A DNA stretch of 45,538 bases from Methanobrevibacter sp. (GCF_017427765.1 NZ_JAFRSC010000013.1:1-45538); one strand, 5' to 3'; numbered from the stretch's first letter, positions 34,949 to 42,963 are shown. Notes: a model not told the origin generated them from the sequence alone. Numbers and translations are program-made.

Positions 34949-35278
34949 ATGAGTGGGGATATTAAAGCACAGGCTTTGGATATCCAATTTTTGGTCGACT
35001 ATCAGCAGAATACTGTTGTTAGTCGTGAAGTAATCAAAAAGGAGTTGGGAACTGTAACATTCTTTGCCTTTGATCAAGGTCAGGGCCTCTCTGAGCATTC
35101 AGCTCCTTTCGATGCAATGGTTCAGGTTATTGATGGTGAAGCCGAAATAACTATTTCCGGTAAAAAACACACTGTTAAAGCAGGTGAAATGATTATCATG
35201 CCTGCAAATGAGCCACATGCGCTTCAGGCAGAAAACAGTCCATATAAAATGATTTTAACCATGATAAAAAGTGACTAA
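34949..35278 (+). CDS. Cupin domain protein
   Basis: 109-residue single-domain cupin. The barrel motifs are SEHSAPFDAMVQVIDGEAEI (first, with His and Glu) and the second GEMIIMPANEPHALQA with its His. No reaction can be named. It starts three bases after hcp and must share its transcript, so a role in the same stress response (metal or small-molecule sensing or detoxification) is inferred. Confidence 0.9.
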   Translation: MSGDIKAQALDIQFLVDYQQNTVVSREVIKKELGTVTFFAFDQGQGLSEHSAPFDAMVQVIDGEAEITISGKKHTVKAGEMIIMPANEPHALQAENSPYKMILTMIKSD

Positions 35279-35294
35279 TATAGTAATGTAGTTT

Positions 35295-35339
35295 AGGTTT
35301 GTCTCATATTAAAAGACAACCTTTATTATATTTATTTTC
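35295..35339 (+). terminator. Hairpin and T-rich tail after the hcp-cupin operon
   Basis: AGGTTTGTCT (35295-35304) pairs with AGACAACCT (35314-35322) with one bulged T, loop CATATTAAA, followed by TTATTATATTTATTTT. Ends the hcp-cupin transcript. Confidence 0.55.
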
Positions 35340-35667
35340 AGCAAGGAGAAAATCCGAAGTTTATTAAGTTGGATGTGGGCAGTATCATGGAAATTGATTG
35401 TTTTAATTCAATTTAAATCTCCACTTCTTCTTTTTTATTTATTTTAATTAATTGCTTGCTCCTAAATTATTCTGTGACTTATTTTTCACTTAATCGATAG
35501 GCTTATAAATATCAGTTTTTAATCTATATTCACAATCATATAGTTGGGTTTATTAATTACAGTTTATTTGTGCATCGGTGCTTTTTCATCTAGTCGCAGT
35601 TTGAAAATATTTATTATTGATGAAGTTTATATCTTATAATACAATTAGAAATAGGAGGAGATTTATT
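35340..35667. other. Gene-free AT-rich stretch before the toxin-like pair
   Basis: About 330 bases with no convincing gene on either strand. TATA-like stretches occur (for example GCTTATAAATATC near 35502-35514 and TTTATATCTTATAA near 35627-35640); the latter may drive the following pair. Nothing else recognised. Confidence 0.4.
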
Positions 35668-35862
35668 TTGCAAGAAGGTAACGAATTAGATTCAACATGC
35701 GGAATTTCCGATGAAGAACTTACAGAAAGATTTAAAGCATCTATTAAAATAGATCAAGATATTTGTAAAATTAAAGGACTTCCTATTGCGGGTTATGATG
35801 ATGAACTTAATTGTCCTTACATAGAATATCCTGATGGAAAGAGGGAATATGTCAAAGAATAA
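35668..35862 (+). CDS. Small protein upstream of zeta-like toxin (putative antitoxin)
   Basis: 64 residues from a TTG at 35668 with a strong AGGAGGAG (35653-35660) upstream. An acidic helical N-terminus (SDEELTERFKASIKIDQDI) is followed by GLPIAGYDDE, CPYIEYPDGKREYVKE. A similar small-protein ending, with 'GLP...Y...EYPDG', is to my memory found beside zeta-like kinases in bacteria. Its stop overlaps the toxin-like gene by 14 bases. Antitoxin function is inferred from size, order and overlap only. Confidence 0.65.
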   Translation: MQEGNELDSTCGISDEELTERFKASIKIDQDICKIKGLPIAGYDDELNCPYIEYPDGKREYVKE

Positions 35863-36427
35863 AAGACTTCCTGAAGTTATTGTATTTGCAGGCCCAAATG
35901 GAAGTGGCAAAACTACAATCACTCGCATGGCAAAAACCATTGGTGTCTATATTAATGCAGACGATATTAAAAAATCAAATTCATGCAGTGATTTGGAAGC
36001 CGCCGTTAAAGCGGAAGAACTTCGAGAAATGATGGTTGAAAAAGGTGAAGATTTCACATTTGAGACAGTACTTTCTACAGATAGGAATCTAAAATTGCTC
36101 CAAAAAGCTAAAGAAAAAGGATATTTTTTAAGATGCATCTATGTTTTGACATCAGATTATAAAATTAACATCACTCGAGTAAATATTAGGGAATCCATGG
36201 GAGGACATAATGTTCCAGAAGATAAAATTAAATCAAGATACTTCAAAGCATTGGATTTAATCCCTAAATTAATTGAGCTTTGTGATATTGTCCATATTTA
36301 TGATAATACAAATGTTCCATTTAGAATTTTTAAGAAAAGAAAAGATGTGTATTATCATTGGGAGAATAAGTATTGGAATTTCTCAGATATTGAAAAACTT
36401 ACTGGAATAAGTATGTATGAAAATTAA
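35849..36427 (+). CDS. Zeta toxin family P-loop kinase
   Basis: 192 residues from the ATG at 35849 (AGAGGGA just upstream). Walker A GPNGSGKT (15-22), INADDIKK (35-42), FETVLST (71-77) and the signature GGHNVPEDKIKSRY (118-131) identify the COG4185-type branch of the zeta toxin family. Zeta toxins phosphorylate UDP-N-acetylglucosamine; pseudomurein-walled methanogens also use UDP-activated amino sugars, so a cell-wall precursor target is conceivable, but substrates of this branch are largely unproven. It overlaps the small upstream gene by 14 bases, suggesting coupled translation. Confidence 0.87.
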   Translation: MSKNKRLPEVIVFAGPNGSGKTTITRMAKTIGVYINADDIKKSNSCSDLEAAVKAEELREMMVEKGEDFTFETVLSTDRNLKLLQKAKEKGYFLRCIYVLTSDYKINITRVNIRESMGGHNVPEDKIKSRYFKALDLIPKLIELCDIVHIYDNTNVPFRIFKKRKDVYYHWENKYWNFSDIEKLTGISMYEN

Positions 36428-36595
36428 TTCTCCCAATATTTTTGCTAAGTATCTATTTTATATATTATTTTTACATATTATTTGAATATGCTATAGTTGA
36501 TGATTAATTTTTTAAAATTCTTTAAATTAGTTATTTTATTGGCTGATTTCATTTGGAATATATTTTTGACAGTATTTTCTTTTAAATAGTTAGGA

Positions 36596-37069
36596 TTATA
36601 AATTATTATTTATTCTTTCGTTTATCTCAATTTTTTCATCAATCTTCGATAATACTGATAAAACTCTATTTTGATAACCTAAATCGGGGATTGGTAAGTC
36701 TAAACGGTTTAAAGTTTCAGTTCTTAAACTAGGAATTGATGTTCCTTCATTATATCTGCTTAAATCTATTAAAGACATTACGTAATAAAGAAATTTTGGA
36801 ATAACAATTTTTTCATTAACTTCAGTATAAAATAATGTATCTACAGTCCAAAATGGCTCTTCAATATATCTAACTTTTTCAATTGAACCTTTTCTACCAA
36901 TTAAAACAGAAGGTTTATCATAAAGATATTTCATTGAATAACCCATTAATCCACCAGTTCCAAAAATAGGGTATTGTCCATTCTCATCATCTTGAACTTT
37001 CTTCTGATTTTTCCCATATTTAATCTTGACTAAATCACCAAGAGAATAATAATCAAATTCTAAACTCAA
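36596..37069 (-). CDS. Half-size type I restriction specificity protein (HsdS fragment)
   Basis: 157 residues that match one target-recognition domain of HsdS plus the start of its conserved helical spacer: YSLGDLVKIKYGKNQKK at the front, QYPIFGTGGLMGYS, SVLIGRKGSIEKV, PSLRTETLNRLDLPIPDL and SKIDEKIEINERINNNL at the end. Full HsdS has two such halves in about 400 residues. No hsdM or hsdR is in the window. The best start is a TTG at 37069 without a ribosome binding site. It abuts the peptide synthetase remnant head to head, so both are probably rearrangement debris or a silent specificity cassette. Confidence 0.8.
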   Translation of the reverse strand: MSLEFDYYSLGDLVKIKYGKNQKKVQDDENGQYPIFGTGGLMGYSMKYLYDKPSVLIGRKGSIEKVRYIEEPFWTVDTLFYTEVNEKIVIPKFLYYVMSLIDLSRYNEGTSIPSLRTETLNRLDLPIPDLGYQNRVLSVLSKIDEKIEINERINNNL

Positions 37070-37073
37070 ATTT

Positions 37074-37645
37074 TTGGCTGAAAGGAAAGTGCTTGAAGCT
37101 GCACTGGATGGTTTGTATGTAAAAATCGTAAGGGTCGGAAACCTTATGGCCAGATATGATGACGGATTATTCCAGAAAAACTATGATACCAATGCATTTT
37201 TATCCAATATCAAATCAATTAAAAACCTTCAGGTTATATCAGATTCCATGTATAATGCAAAAATAGAGATGAGTCCAATTGATTTTACTGCAAAATCTAT
37301 CATTGCATTGGCAAAAACTCCTTCTCAATGCAGTGTGTTCAACTGCCAGAACAATAATTTCTTATACACTAAAGACATTATTGAAGCATTAAATTCATTG
37401 GGTAATAATATTAAATGTGTCAGTGATAAAGAATTTTTTGAAATATGTATGGAGAATCTTGATGAAAATATTCAGGGATTAATCACATCAGATAACTCTA
37501 TGGATGATTCAGAGCTTTCTGCAGATGCAAGTGAAGTTAATGTAAATATCACTCAGACTGTAGATATACTTAAGAAATTAGGATTTATTTGGCCAAAACC
37601 TGACTCTTATTATCTTAAACGATTTATCTTAAAAATGCAAGAATG
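37074..37645 (+). pseudogene. C-terminal remnant of a peptide synthetase thioester reductase domain
   Basis: The frame opens at AERKVLEAALDGLYVKIVRV and continues with GNLMARYDDGLFQKNYDTNA, IEMSPIDFTAKSIIALAKTP, CSVFNCQNN and KKLGFIWPKPDSYYLKRFIL. This is the last third of the NAD(P)-binding short-chain reductase domain that ends nonribosomal peptide synthetases, a gene type known from rumen Methanobrevibacter. The nucleotide-binding start of the domain and the rest of a multi-kilobase synthetase are missing. There is no plausible start or promoter, and the 3' end runs into a hairpin that looks like a transposon end (frame closes at 37661). Confidence 0.75.
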
Positions 37646-37680
37646 CCACGACTTCTTTTAAGTCGTGGATGAATTGCACT
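37641..37680. mobile_element. Solo IS200/IS605-like end hairpin
   Basis: CCACGACTT (37646-37654) pairs perfectly with AAGTCGTGG (37660-37668) around CTTTT, flanked by GAATG before and ATGAATTG after. The layout GAAT(G/C)-CC...GG-(A)TGAAT is typical of the right end of IS200/IS605 elements, next to the tnpB 3' end. No tnpA or tnpB frame is present nearby, so this would be a scar. A plain terminator hairpin is the alternative. Confidence 0.45.
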
Positions 37681-37807
37681 ATTGAGTATACTATCTTTTT
37701 TAATTAATTTTGTCATGGTTATCTCTTTTTTTTTTAAATACATATATGGATGATGTCACACAAACCAAGAGGAGGTTAGGGAGTGGTTAACTGCTCCTAT
37801 TGTTAGT
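37681..37807. other. Unresolved short intergenic stretch
   Basis: 127 bases between the hairpin and the methyltransferase end. A T11 run (near 37727-37736) could end the minus-strand or plus-strand transcripts. A more GC-rich patch at 37750-37800 (AAGAGGAGGTTAGGGAGTGG region) differs in composition from its surroundings and may be further element debris; I cannot identify it. Confidence 0.3.
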
Positions 37808-38620
37808 TCATTTTTTCCACCAAACCATTATCCAGTCAGCTTTGTCTTTTACATTGAATAATTTTCCGGTTTCTTCATCTTTGGTTAGAATTTCGGATAA
37901 ATATCTTTTAAGCTCTTCTTTTTCACTTTCAGAGTATAAATCCAGTCGGAATTTGCCGTTGTCAACTGCCTCATCAATGCTGTCATATTCTCGGTAATTG
38001 TTCAGGTCAAATCTTTGGACATTTGCATATATTCCCATGTTGTAAAGTATGTTGAAGAAATAATTGTAATCAGGAAAGTTTTCGGTTTGTTTTCCAATTC
38101 TTTTATCAAAATCTTTTTCTATTTTTTTGTTTTCAGGTCCGAAAATTGTTATAAAAACATATTTATTAGCTATTTTATTCAGTTCAGCCAGCACTTCTTC
38201 AATTGGGATAATACCGTTTAGAGATCTTGAGCAGACAACAACATCTACATCTCCTATTTCATCGTATTTTATCTCTTCAATCGGTTTTAAAATGGTTTCA
38301 ATGTTTGAAATATCATTTTCAGCAGATCTTTTTTCAAGATATTCCAACATTTTAGGTGATGAATCAAGTCCGATTACATGTTTGACCTTTTTAGCAAGAG
38401 GCACGGTTACAGATCCTTCACCGCATCCGACATCAAGCACTGTGTCATTTTCATCTAAAATCAGCATGTCAAATAATGCATCGTTATAGTCTTCTTTATG
38501 GGTTCTTTTAAAAAATCCAGGTGCTGCTTTATCCCAGTCTTTGTCAACTTTTGTGGCGAGTTTTTCAGCCCAAAAACCGGCCCAGTCGACATCATTTGGA
38601 TTTTCAATGCACTGTTTCAT
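37808..38620 (-). CDS. Class I SAM-dependent methyltransferase
   Basis: 270 residues with a Rossmann methyltransferase core: motif I DTVLDVGCGEGSVTVPLA (about 59-76), motif II acidic residue in HVIGLDSSPKMLEYL, motif IV region VDVVVCSRSLNGIIP. The C-terminal part (NFPDYNYFFNILYNMGIYAN, and a WIMVWWKK end) is variable. Substrate cannot be told. It starts inside the last four bases of the aldo/keto reductase gene on the same strand (ATGA overlap), so the two are one operon. Confidence 0.87.
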   Translation of the reverse strand: MKQCIENPNDVDWAGFWAEKLATKVDKDWDKAAPGFFKRTHKEDYNDALFDMLILDENDTVLDVGCGEGSVTVPLAKKVKHVIGLDSSPKMLEYLEKRSAENDISNIETILKPIEEIKYDEIGDVDVVVCSRSLNGIIPIEEVLAELNKIANKYVFITIFGPENKKIEKDFDKRIGKQTENFPDYNYFFNILYNMGIYANVQRFDLNNYREYDSIDEAVDNGKFRLDLYSESEKEELKRYLSEILTKDEETGKLFNVKDKADWIMVWWKK

Positions 38621-39627
38621 AATTTCACATTCCCATTTAAAACATTTTGATAATCAGCATAATTTTCTTTTAAAAGCTCAGGAATATCCAGTTCATATGG
38701 GCAGTTGTCCACGCAGGCATAGCACTCCATACAGTTAGTGGTTTTTTCCATCATTTCCTGATACTCTTCAGTTAAATAGGGTTCAGTTGGAAAACGCCTA
38801 ATCCAAAGGGACATTCTCGCACATAAGCTAATGTTGATGTCTTCAGGACATGGCATGCAGTATGCACAGCCTCTGCAGAAATTTTCTCCCAGTTCTTCTT
38901 TATCCTTTTTGATAATTGCTTTTAAATCATCAGTTAAAATAGTATTTTCATCATATGTTAGGAATTCTTCAAGCTCTTCAAGCTTTTGGATTCCCCATAT
39001 CGGCAGGACATTGTCAAATTGGTTTATATATGCAAAACTGGCTTTTGAGTTTTTAAGTAATCCTCCGCCCATTGCCTTCATTGCAATAAATCCGACATCT
39101 AACTGTTTACATTTTTCAACCAGTTTAAGTTCCTCTTCACCGCTCAAATAGGAAAATGGATATTGCAATGTTTCGTATAATCCGCTGTCAAGCGCCTCAT
39201 GAGCGTGGGTTATTTTGTGAGTGGTAATTCCAATATGTCTAATCATACCTTCATCTTTTGCCTCAAGCATTGCTTTGTAAAGTTCATCGTCTTTTTTCGG
39301 GCAAAATGAAATGTTGTGGAACTGATGCAAGTCAACATAATCAGTTTTCATACTTTTAAGTGATGTTTCCAAATCGCTCCAAAAATCTTCCACAGTTTCT
39401 GATCCGCTTTTAGTTGCCAGATAAATTTCTTCACGGGCAATGTCTTTAAATGCATTGCCTATTTTCTCTTCACTGTCTGTATAAAAATGTGCAGTGTCAT
39501 AGAAATTGATTCCGTTTTCATAAGCGGTTTGAAGTATTTCAATTGAATCGGCCATATTGCGTCTTTGAATCGGGAGAGCCCCAAATCCATTTTTGTTTAC
39601 TTCTAAATTAGTTTTTCCAAGCCTCAT
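38617..39627 (-). CDS. Aldo/keto reductase with C-terminal [4Fe-4S] domain
   Basis: 336 residues from the ATG at 39627 (an in-frame ATG at 39639 would add four). The TIM-barrel part shows LGKTNLEVNKNGFGALPIQR, NFYDTAHFYTDSEEKIGNAF (Asp/Tyr of the catalytic set), IYLATKSG (Lys) and VDLHQFHN (His). The last 90 residues carry two cysteine clusters, CRGCAYCMPCPEDI and CMECYACVDNCPYELDI, suggesting electron transfer to the barrel. GGATGG lies eight bases before 39627. Reaction unknown. Operon with the downstream methyltransferase. Confidence 0.9.
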   Translation of the reverse strand: MRLGKTNLEVNKNGFGALPIQRRNMADSIEILQTAYENGINFYDTAHFYTDSEEKIGNAFKDIAREEIYLATKSGSETVEDFWSDLETSLKSMKTDYVDLHQFHNISFCPKKDDELYKAMLEAKDEGMIRHIGITTHKITHAHEALDSGLYETLQYPFSYLSGEEELKLVEKCKQLDVGFIAMKAMGGGLLKNSKASFAYINQFDNVLPIWGIQKLEELEEFLTYDENTILTDDLKAIIKKDKEELGENFCRGCAYCMPCPEDINISLCARMSLWIRRFPTEPYLTEEYQEMMEKTTNCMECYACVDNCPYELDIPELLKENYADYQNVLNGNVKL

Positions 39628-39688
39628 TTTAAAATCCATCCTATTTCATTTCACTAGTGAGTATTCTGATAAAATTCACAGGTTAATC

Positions 39689-40690
39689 TTAAAAACCGAA
39701 TATTTTGAGTATTATATAAATAATTATTATTGCAATTAAAACGTAAATTGCAGTTTTTCCAGAAAGAAACTTTGTCTGTTTGAATTCCTTATCTTCAATG
39801 TCTCCATGCTTCATCAGTTCATCTTTTTTAAAGGAGCATTTCTGATAGATCGCTTCAATATCTTTTGGAAGTCTGCCATATTCATTCAGCATATTGATTG
39901 TTTTATTTAAGTATTTGACGGCTTCTTCTGTGTTTCCAAGCTTAAGTTCACAATATGCAGGTTTATAGTTGAAGTTGGTCAAAAGCTCCAAGTCATCTAC
40001 TTCCTTTTCGTATTTTATGCATCGGTTGTAATATTTTAGTGCTTCCTTGTATCTTCCCAAATCATACAGGGCATCCGCTTTGGAGTTGTTGAGAAGTATT
40101 GTCTCGTCATTTTTAAGAGCATCGTCAATATATTCCAAAGCATCTTCGTTTTCACCGATTTTCTGTAATAGCAATCCCTTATATGATTGAACCTTTTCGG
40201 TGTAGCCGTTTTCATTTTCAAAGTGTTTTAGTAATGTCAATGCATCATCATACTCTTTGGCCTGTATCAACAGCTCAATTTTACCCATTTTAACCTCGCT
40301 TTTTTTAATTCTTGGCTCTTCAGCTTTTGAATAGGGATTGTATTTATCATAAGCTTCATCCATTAACTCCAGTGCTTCATCCAGATGGTTTTTATTAAAG
40401 CGAGACATTGCCTTATCACATATGGCATTAATGGATTTTGGTTGCTTTTCAAGGTATTTGTTAAAGTATTTTTCACCATAGTCGCCGTTGTCATGGCTTT
40501 CATCGTAGTATTGATAGTAAAGTCCCTTTTCTTCTAAAGCTAGAAGATAATCTTTTTCGATTAACAGGTCAAGAATTTCCAAATACTCGTTAATGTCATC
40601 TTTTGCATGTCTTTTACGGGCAATTCTTAAAGCTTCTTTGTAGTTTTCTTCTTCAATGTATTGTTTTGCCTTTTCGATAGCATCACTCAT
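39689..40690 (-). CDS. Tail-anchored TPR repeat protein
   Basis: 333 residues of tetratricopeptide-like helical pairs; clear examples are the segments with ALRIARKRHAKDD, AICDKAMSRFNKNHLDEALE, NSKADALYDLGRYKEALKYY and PAYCELKLGNTEEAVKYLN. The last 23 residues (about 311-333, AIYVLIAIIIIYIILKIF core) are a single membrane segment ending with the protein, so it is tail-anchored with the repeats in the cytoplasm. AGGT precedes the ATG. Partner unknown; it is a scaffold by family. 49 bases separate it from the reductase start. Confidence 0.85.
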   Translation of the reverse strand: MSDAIEKAKQYIEEENYKEALRIARKRHAKDDINEYLEILDLLIEKDYLLALEEKGLYYQYYDESHDNGDYGEKYFNKYLEKQPKSINAICDKAMSRFNKNHLDEALELMDEAYDKYNPYSKAEEPRIKKSEVKMGKIELLIQAKEYDDALTLLKHFENENGYTEKVQSYKGLLLQKIGENEDALEYIDDALKNDETILLNNSKADALYDLGRYKEALKYYNRCIKYEKEVDDLELLTNFNYKPAYCELKLGNTEEAVKYLNKTINMLNEYGRLPKDIEAIYQKCSFKKDELMKHGDIEDKEFKQTKFLSGKTAIYVLIAIIIIYIILKIFGF

Positions 40691-40816
40691 TATATCGACC
40701 TAATTTTTTTATCAATCTCCGATTTTTTTTACTACTCTCTCATTATATTTATATATTTTTAGATAGATAAATAATAATGCTTATTTTTATTAAATTAATT
40801 AAATTGTGATGATTAA

Positions 40817-42487
40817 ATGAATGATTTAGAAGAAATTATCTATAAACATGCTTTATTGAATGCGGCAAAACATAAAGGTTCTGCAAATCCCGGAGCGGTT
40901 ATGGGTTCAATCATGTCAAATGAACCTGAACTCAGAAGCAAGGCAAAGGAAATTGGACCTATGTCTGGTAAAATCGTAGCAAAGGTTAATGCTTTATCAA
41001 CTGAAGAGCAAGCTGGTGAAATGGAAAGATTAGGTATTCAGCTTGAAGATAAAAAACCTAAAGCAAAAGAAAAAGGCTTGCAGGAACTTCCTGGCTCTCA
41101 TGAAAACATCGTTTTGAGATTCGCTCCAAACCCAAGCGGGCCTCTGCATATTGGACACACCCGTGCTGCGGTTCCAAACGGAGAATATGTAAAAAGGCAT
41201 GACGGTAAATTAATATTGAGAATTGAAGACACCGATCCAAAAAGGGTATATGAGCCTGCCTATGATATGATTCCTGAAGATTTGGAATGGCTAGGCGTCA
41301 AAGTTGATGAAATCGTCTATCAGTCAGACAGATTTGAAATTTATTATGATTATGCTCGCCAATTAATAGAAAAGGGCGCAGCCTACATGTGTACCTGTGA
41401 CGGTGCAACATTCAAGGAACTTAAGGACAACTGCAAAGCCTGCCCATGTCGTGACAATACTGTTGAAGAAAATCTTGAGTTATGGGAGAAATTCGACACA
41501 ATGGAGGCTGGTGAAGCAGTGCTTAGAGTCAAGACAGATATTGCCCACAAAAACCCTGCAATCAGGGATTGGGTTGCAATGAGGCTGGTCGATGAGGTTC
41601 ACCCACGTTTGGGCACAAAATACAGAATATATCCTATGATGAACTTTTCAGTTGCAGTTGATGATCACTTGCTTGGCATGACACATGTATTGAGGGGAAA
41701 AGATCATCTTGCAAATACTGAAAAGCAGAAATACCTTTATGACCATATGGGATGGGACTTGCCTGAATTCATCCACTATGGAAGACTTAAAATGGAGGAT
41801 ATTGCACTTAGTACCTCAAAAGCAAAAGAGGGTATCGAAAACGGAACCTATTGTGGATGGGATGACCCAAGATTAGGTACTCTTAGAGCTATTGCAAGAC
41901 GTGGAATTGACCCGAGATCAATTTATGATTTGATTACCGAAATGGGCGTCAAGATGGCTGATTCAGCTATAAGCTGGAAAAAAATCTATGGTTTAAACCG
42001 TAACTTCCTAGAACCTGTTGCAAACAGATACTTCTTCTGTGAAAACCCTGTTGAAATTAGTGTTGACGGTTATGAAGGCGGAGCAGTTGATGTTGAAAGA
42101 CCACTTCATGCAGACCACTTGGATAGGGGAAACAGAATCTTGCCGTTTGACGGAAATGTTTATTTGGCTGAATCCGACATTAAAGATGGTCTATTCAGAT
42201 TGATGGATGCGGTAAATGTTGAAATTTCAGGTGATGAAGTAAAATATCATTCAACTTCCTTTGAAGATGCACGTGAGGTAAAAGCCAGAATTATTCAATG
42301 GGTTCCAACCCAGGACAATGTGTCTGTTAAAATCGTAATGGATGATGCATCTGTTAAAGAAGGTCTTGGTGAAGCTGCGCTAAAAGACTTGTCAGTTGGA
42401 GATGTAGTTCAGTTTGAAAGGGTAGGATTTGCCCGTCTTGATGAAATTGCCGATGATGGGCTGATATTTTATTATGCGCATAAATAG
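40817..42487 (+). CDS. gltX: Glutamate-tRNA ligase, archaeal type
   Basis: Charges tRNA(Glu) (and in many archaea tRNA(Gln), for later amidation). In 556 residues: an archaeal N-terminal extension of about 95 residues, the class I motif HIGH (111-114, in NPSGPLHIGHTRAA), GKDHLANTEKQKYLYDHMGW, the KMSKS-equivalent ALSTSKAKEG and a C-terminal beta-barrel anticodon domain as in eukaryotic GluRS. A Cys-rich patch (CTCDGATFKELKDNCKACPC) lies near residue 193. GATGAT-type site before the ATG. Its ancestral left neighbour is probably idsA. Confidence 0.96.
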   Translation: MNDLEEIIYKHALLNAAKHKGSANPGAVMGSIMSNEPELRSKAKEIGPMSGKIVAKVNALSTEEQAGEMERLGIQLEDKKPKAKEKGLQELPGSHENIVLRFAPNPSGPLHIGHTRAAVPNGEYVKRHDGKLILRIEDTDPKRVYEPAYDMIPEDLEWLGVKVDEIVYQSDRFEIYYDYARQLIEKGAAYMCTCDGATFKELKDNCKACPCRDNTVEENLELWEKFDTMEAGEAVLRVKTDIAHKNPAIRDWVAMRLVDEVHPRLGTKYRIYPMMNFSVAVDDHLLGMTHVLRGKDHLANTEKQKYLYDHMGWDLPEFIHYGRLKMEDIALSTSKAKEGIENGTYCGWDDPRLGTLRAIARRGIDPRSIYDLITEMGVKMADSAISWKKIYGLNRNFLEPVANRYFFCENPVEISVDGYEGGAVDVERPLHADHLDRGNRILPFDGNVYLAESDIKDGLFRLMDAVNVEISGDEVKYHSTSFEDAREVKARIIQWVPTQDNVSVKIVMDDASVKEGLGEAALKDLSVGDVVQFERVGFARLDEIADDGLIFYYAHK

Positions 42488-42495
42488 GTGATTGG

Positions 42496-42963
42496 ATGAC
42501 TTTATTTTCAAACGGATTTGTAACTCTTGAAATGCCTAAAGATTTTGATGCGGTTACAACAAAAGAGGAATTTAATGACATGTATCTGGTAAATACCAAA
42601 ATACCTATGTCAATTAAATTTTCAACAACCCCTACATTGGTGGGCCTTCCTGAAATCTGTGACGGCATTGAAAAGAATGCGGAGGCAAACGACAAGATTA
42701 ATCTGATTAGCTCAGATTTTATTGTAATCAATGACGTAATCTATTACATGTTCGTATCATCTTTTTCTGATGGGGAAAAAGAAATCCGCCGCAATGAATT
42801 TCTATATGTCGAGGATGATAATCTCTATATTTTTGAATATATCTATCCTTATGCTGACAGGGAACTTGATGACTTTTATTTAAATGTTATTCGTTCTTTA
42901 AAGATTATTGTTCCAAAATACATTGTGGAAAACGGTAGCTACAGATTGAATAAAGAAGAATAA
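42496..42963 (+). CDS. Conserved-looking protein of unknown function
   Basis: 155 residues, no signal peptide or membrane segment. It begins with FVTLEMPKDFDAVTTKEEFN and ends with a YIFEYIYPYADRELDDFYLN, VIRSLKIIVPKYI segment, alternating strands and helices. The start and end faintly recall the PsbP/DcrB-like fold (short 'predicted to keep small lipoprotein-like' domains), but I do not rely on that. GGTGAT precedes the ATG and it starts eight bases after gltX, so it is cotranscribed. The stop is the loop of a perfect hairpin. Confidence 0.75.
   Translation: MTLFSNGFVTLEMPKDFDAVTTKEEFNDMYLVNTKIPMSIKFSTTPTLVGLPEICDGIEKNAEANDKINLISSDFIVINDVIYYMFVSSFSDGEKEIRRNEFLYVEDDNLYIFEYIYPYADRELDDFYLNVIRSLKIIVPKYIVENGSYRLNKEE

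Noticed and set aside
37740..37790. Possible tail of a transposase gene (a short frame beginning MDDVTQTKRR)
   Set aside because: Only 14 codons, no recognisable domain, and the order relative to the hairpin at 37646 is wrong for a tnpB end.
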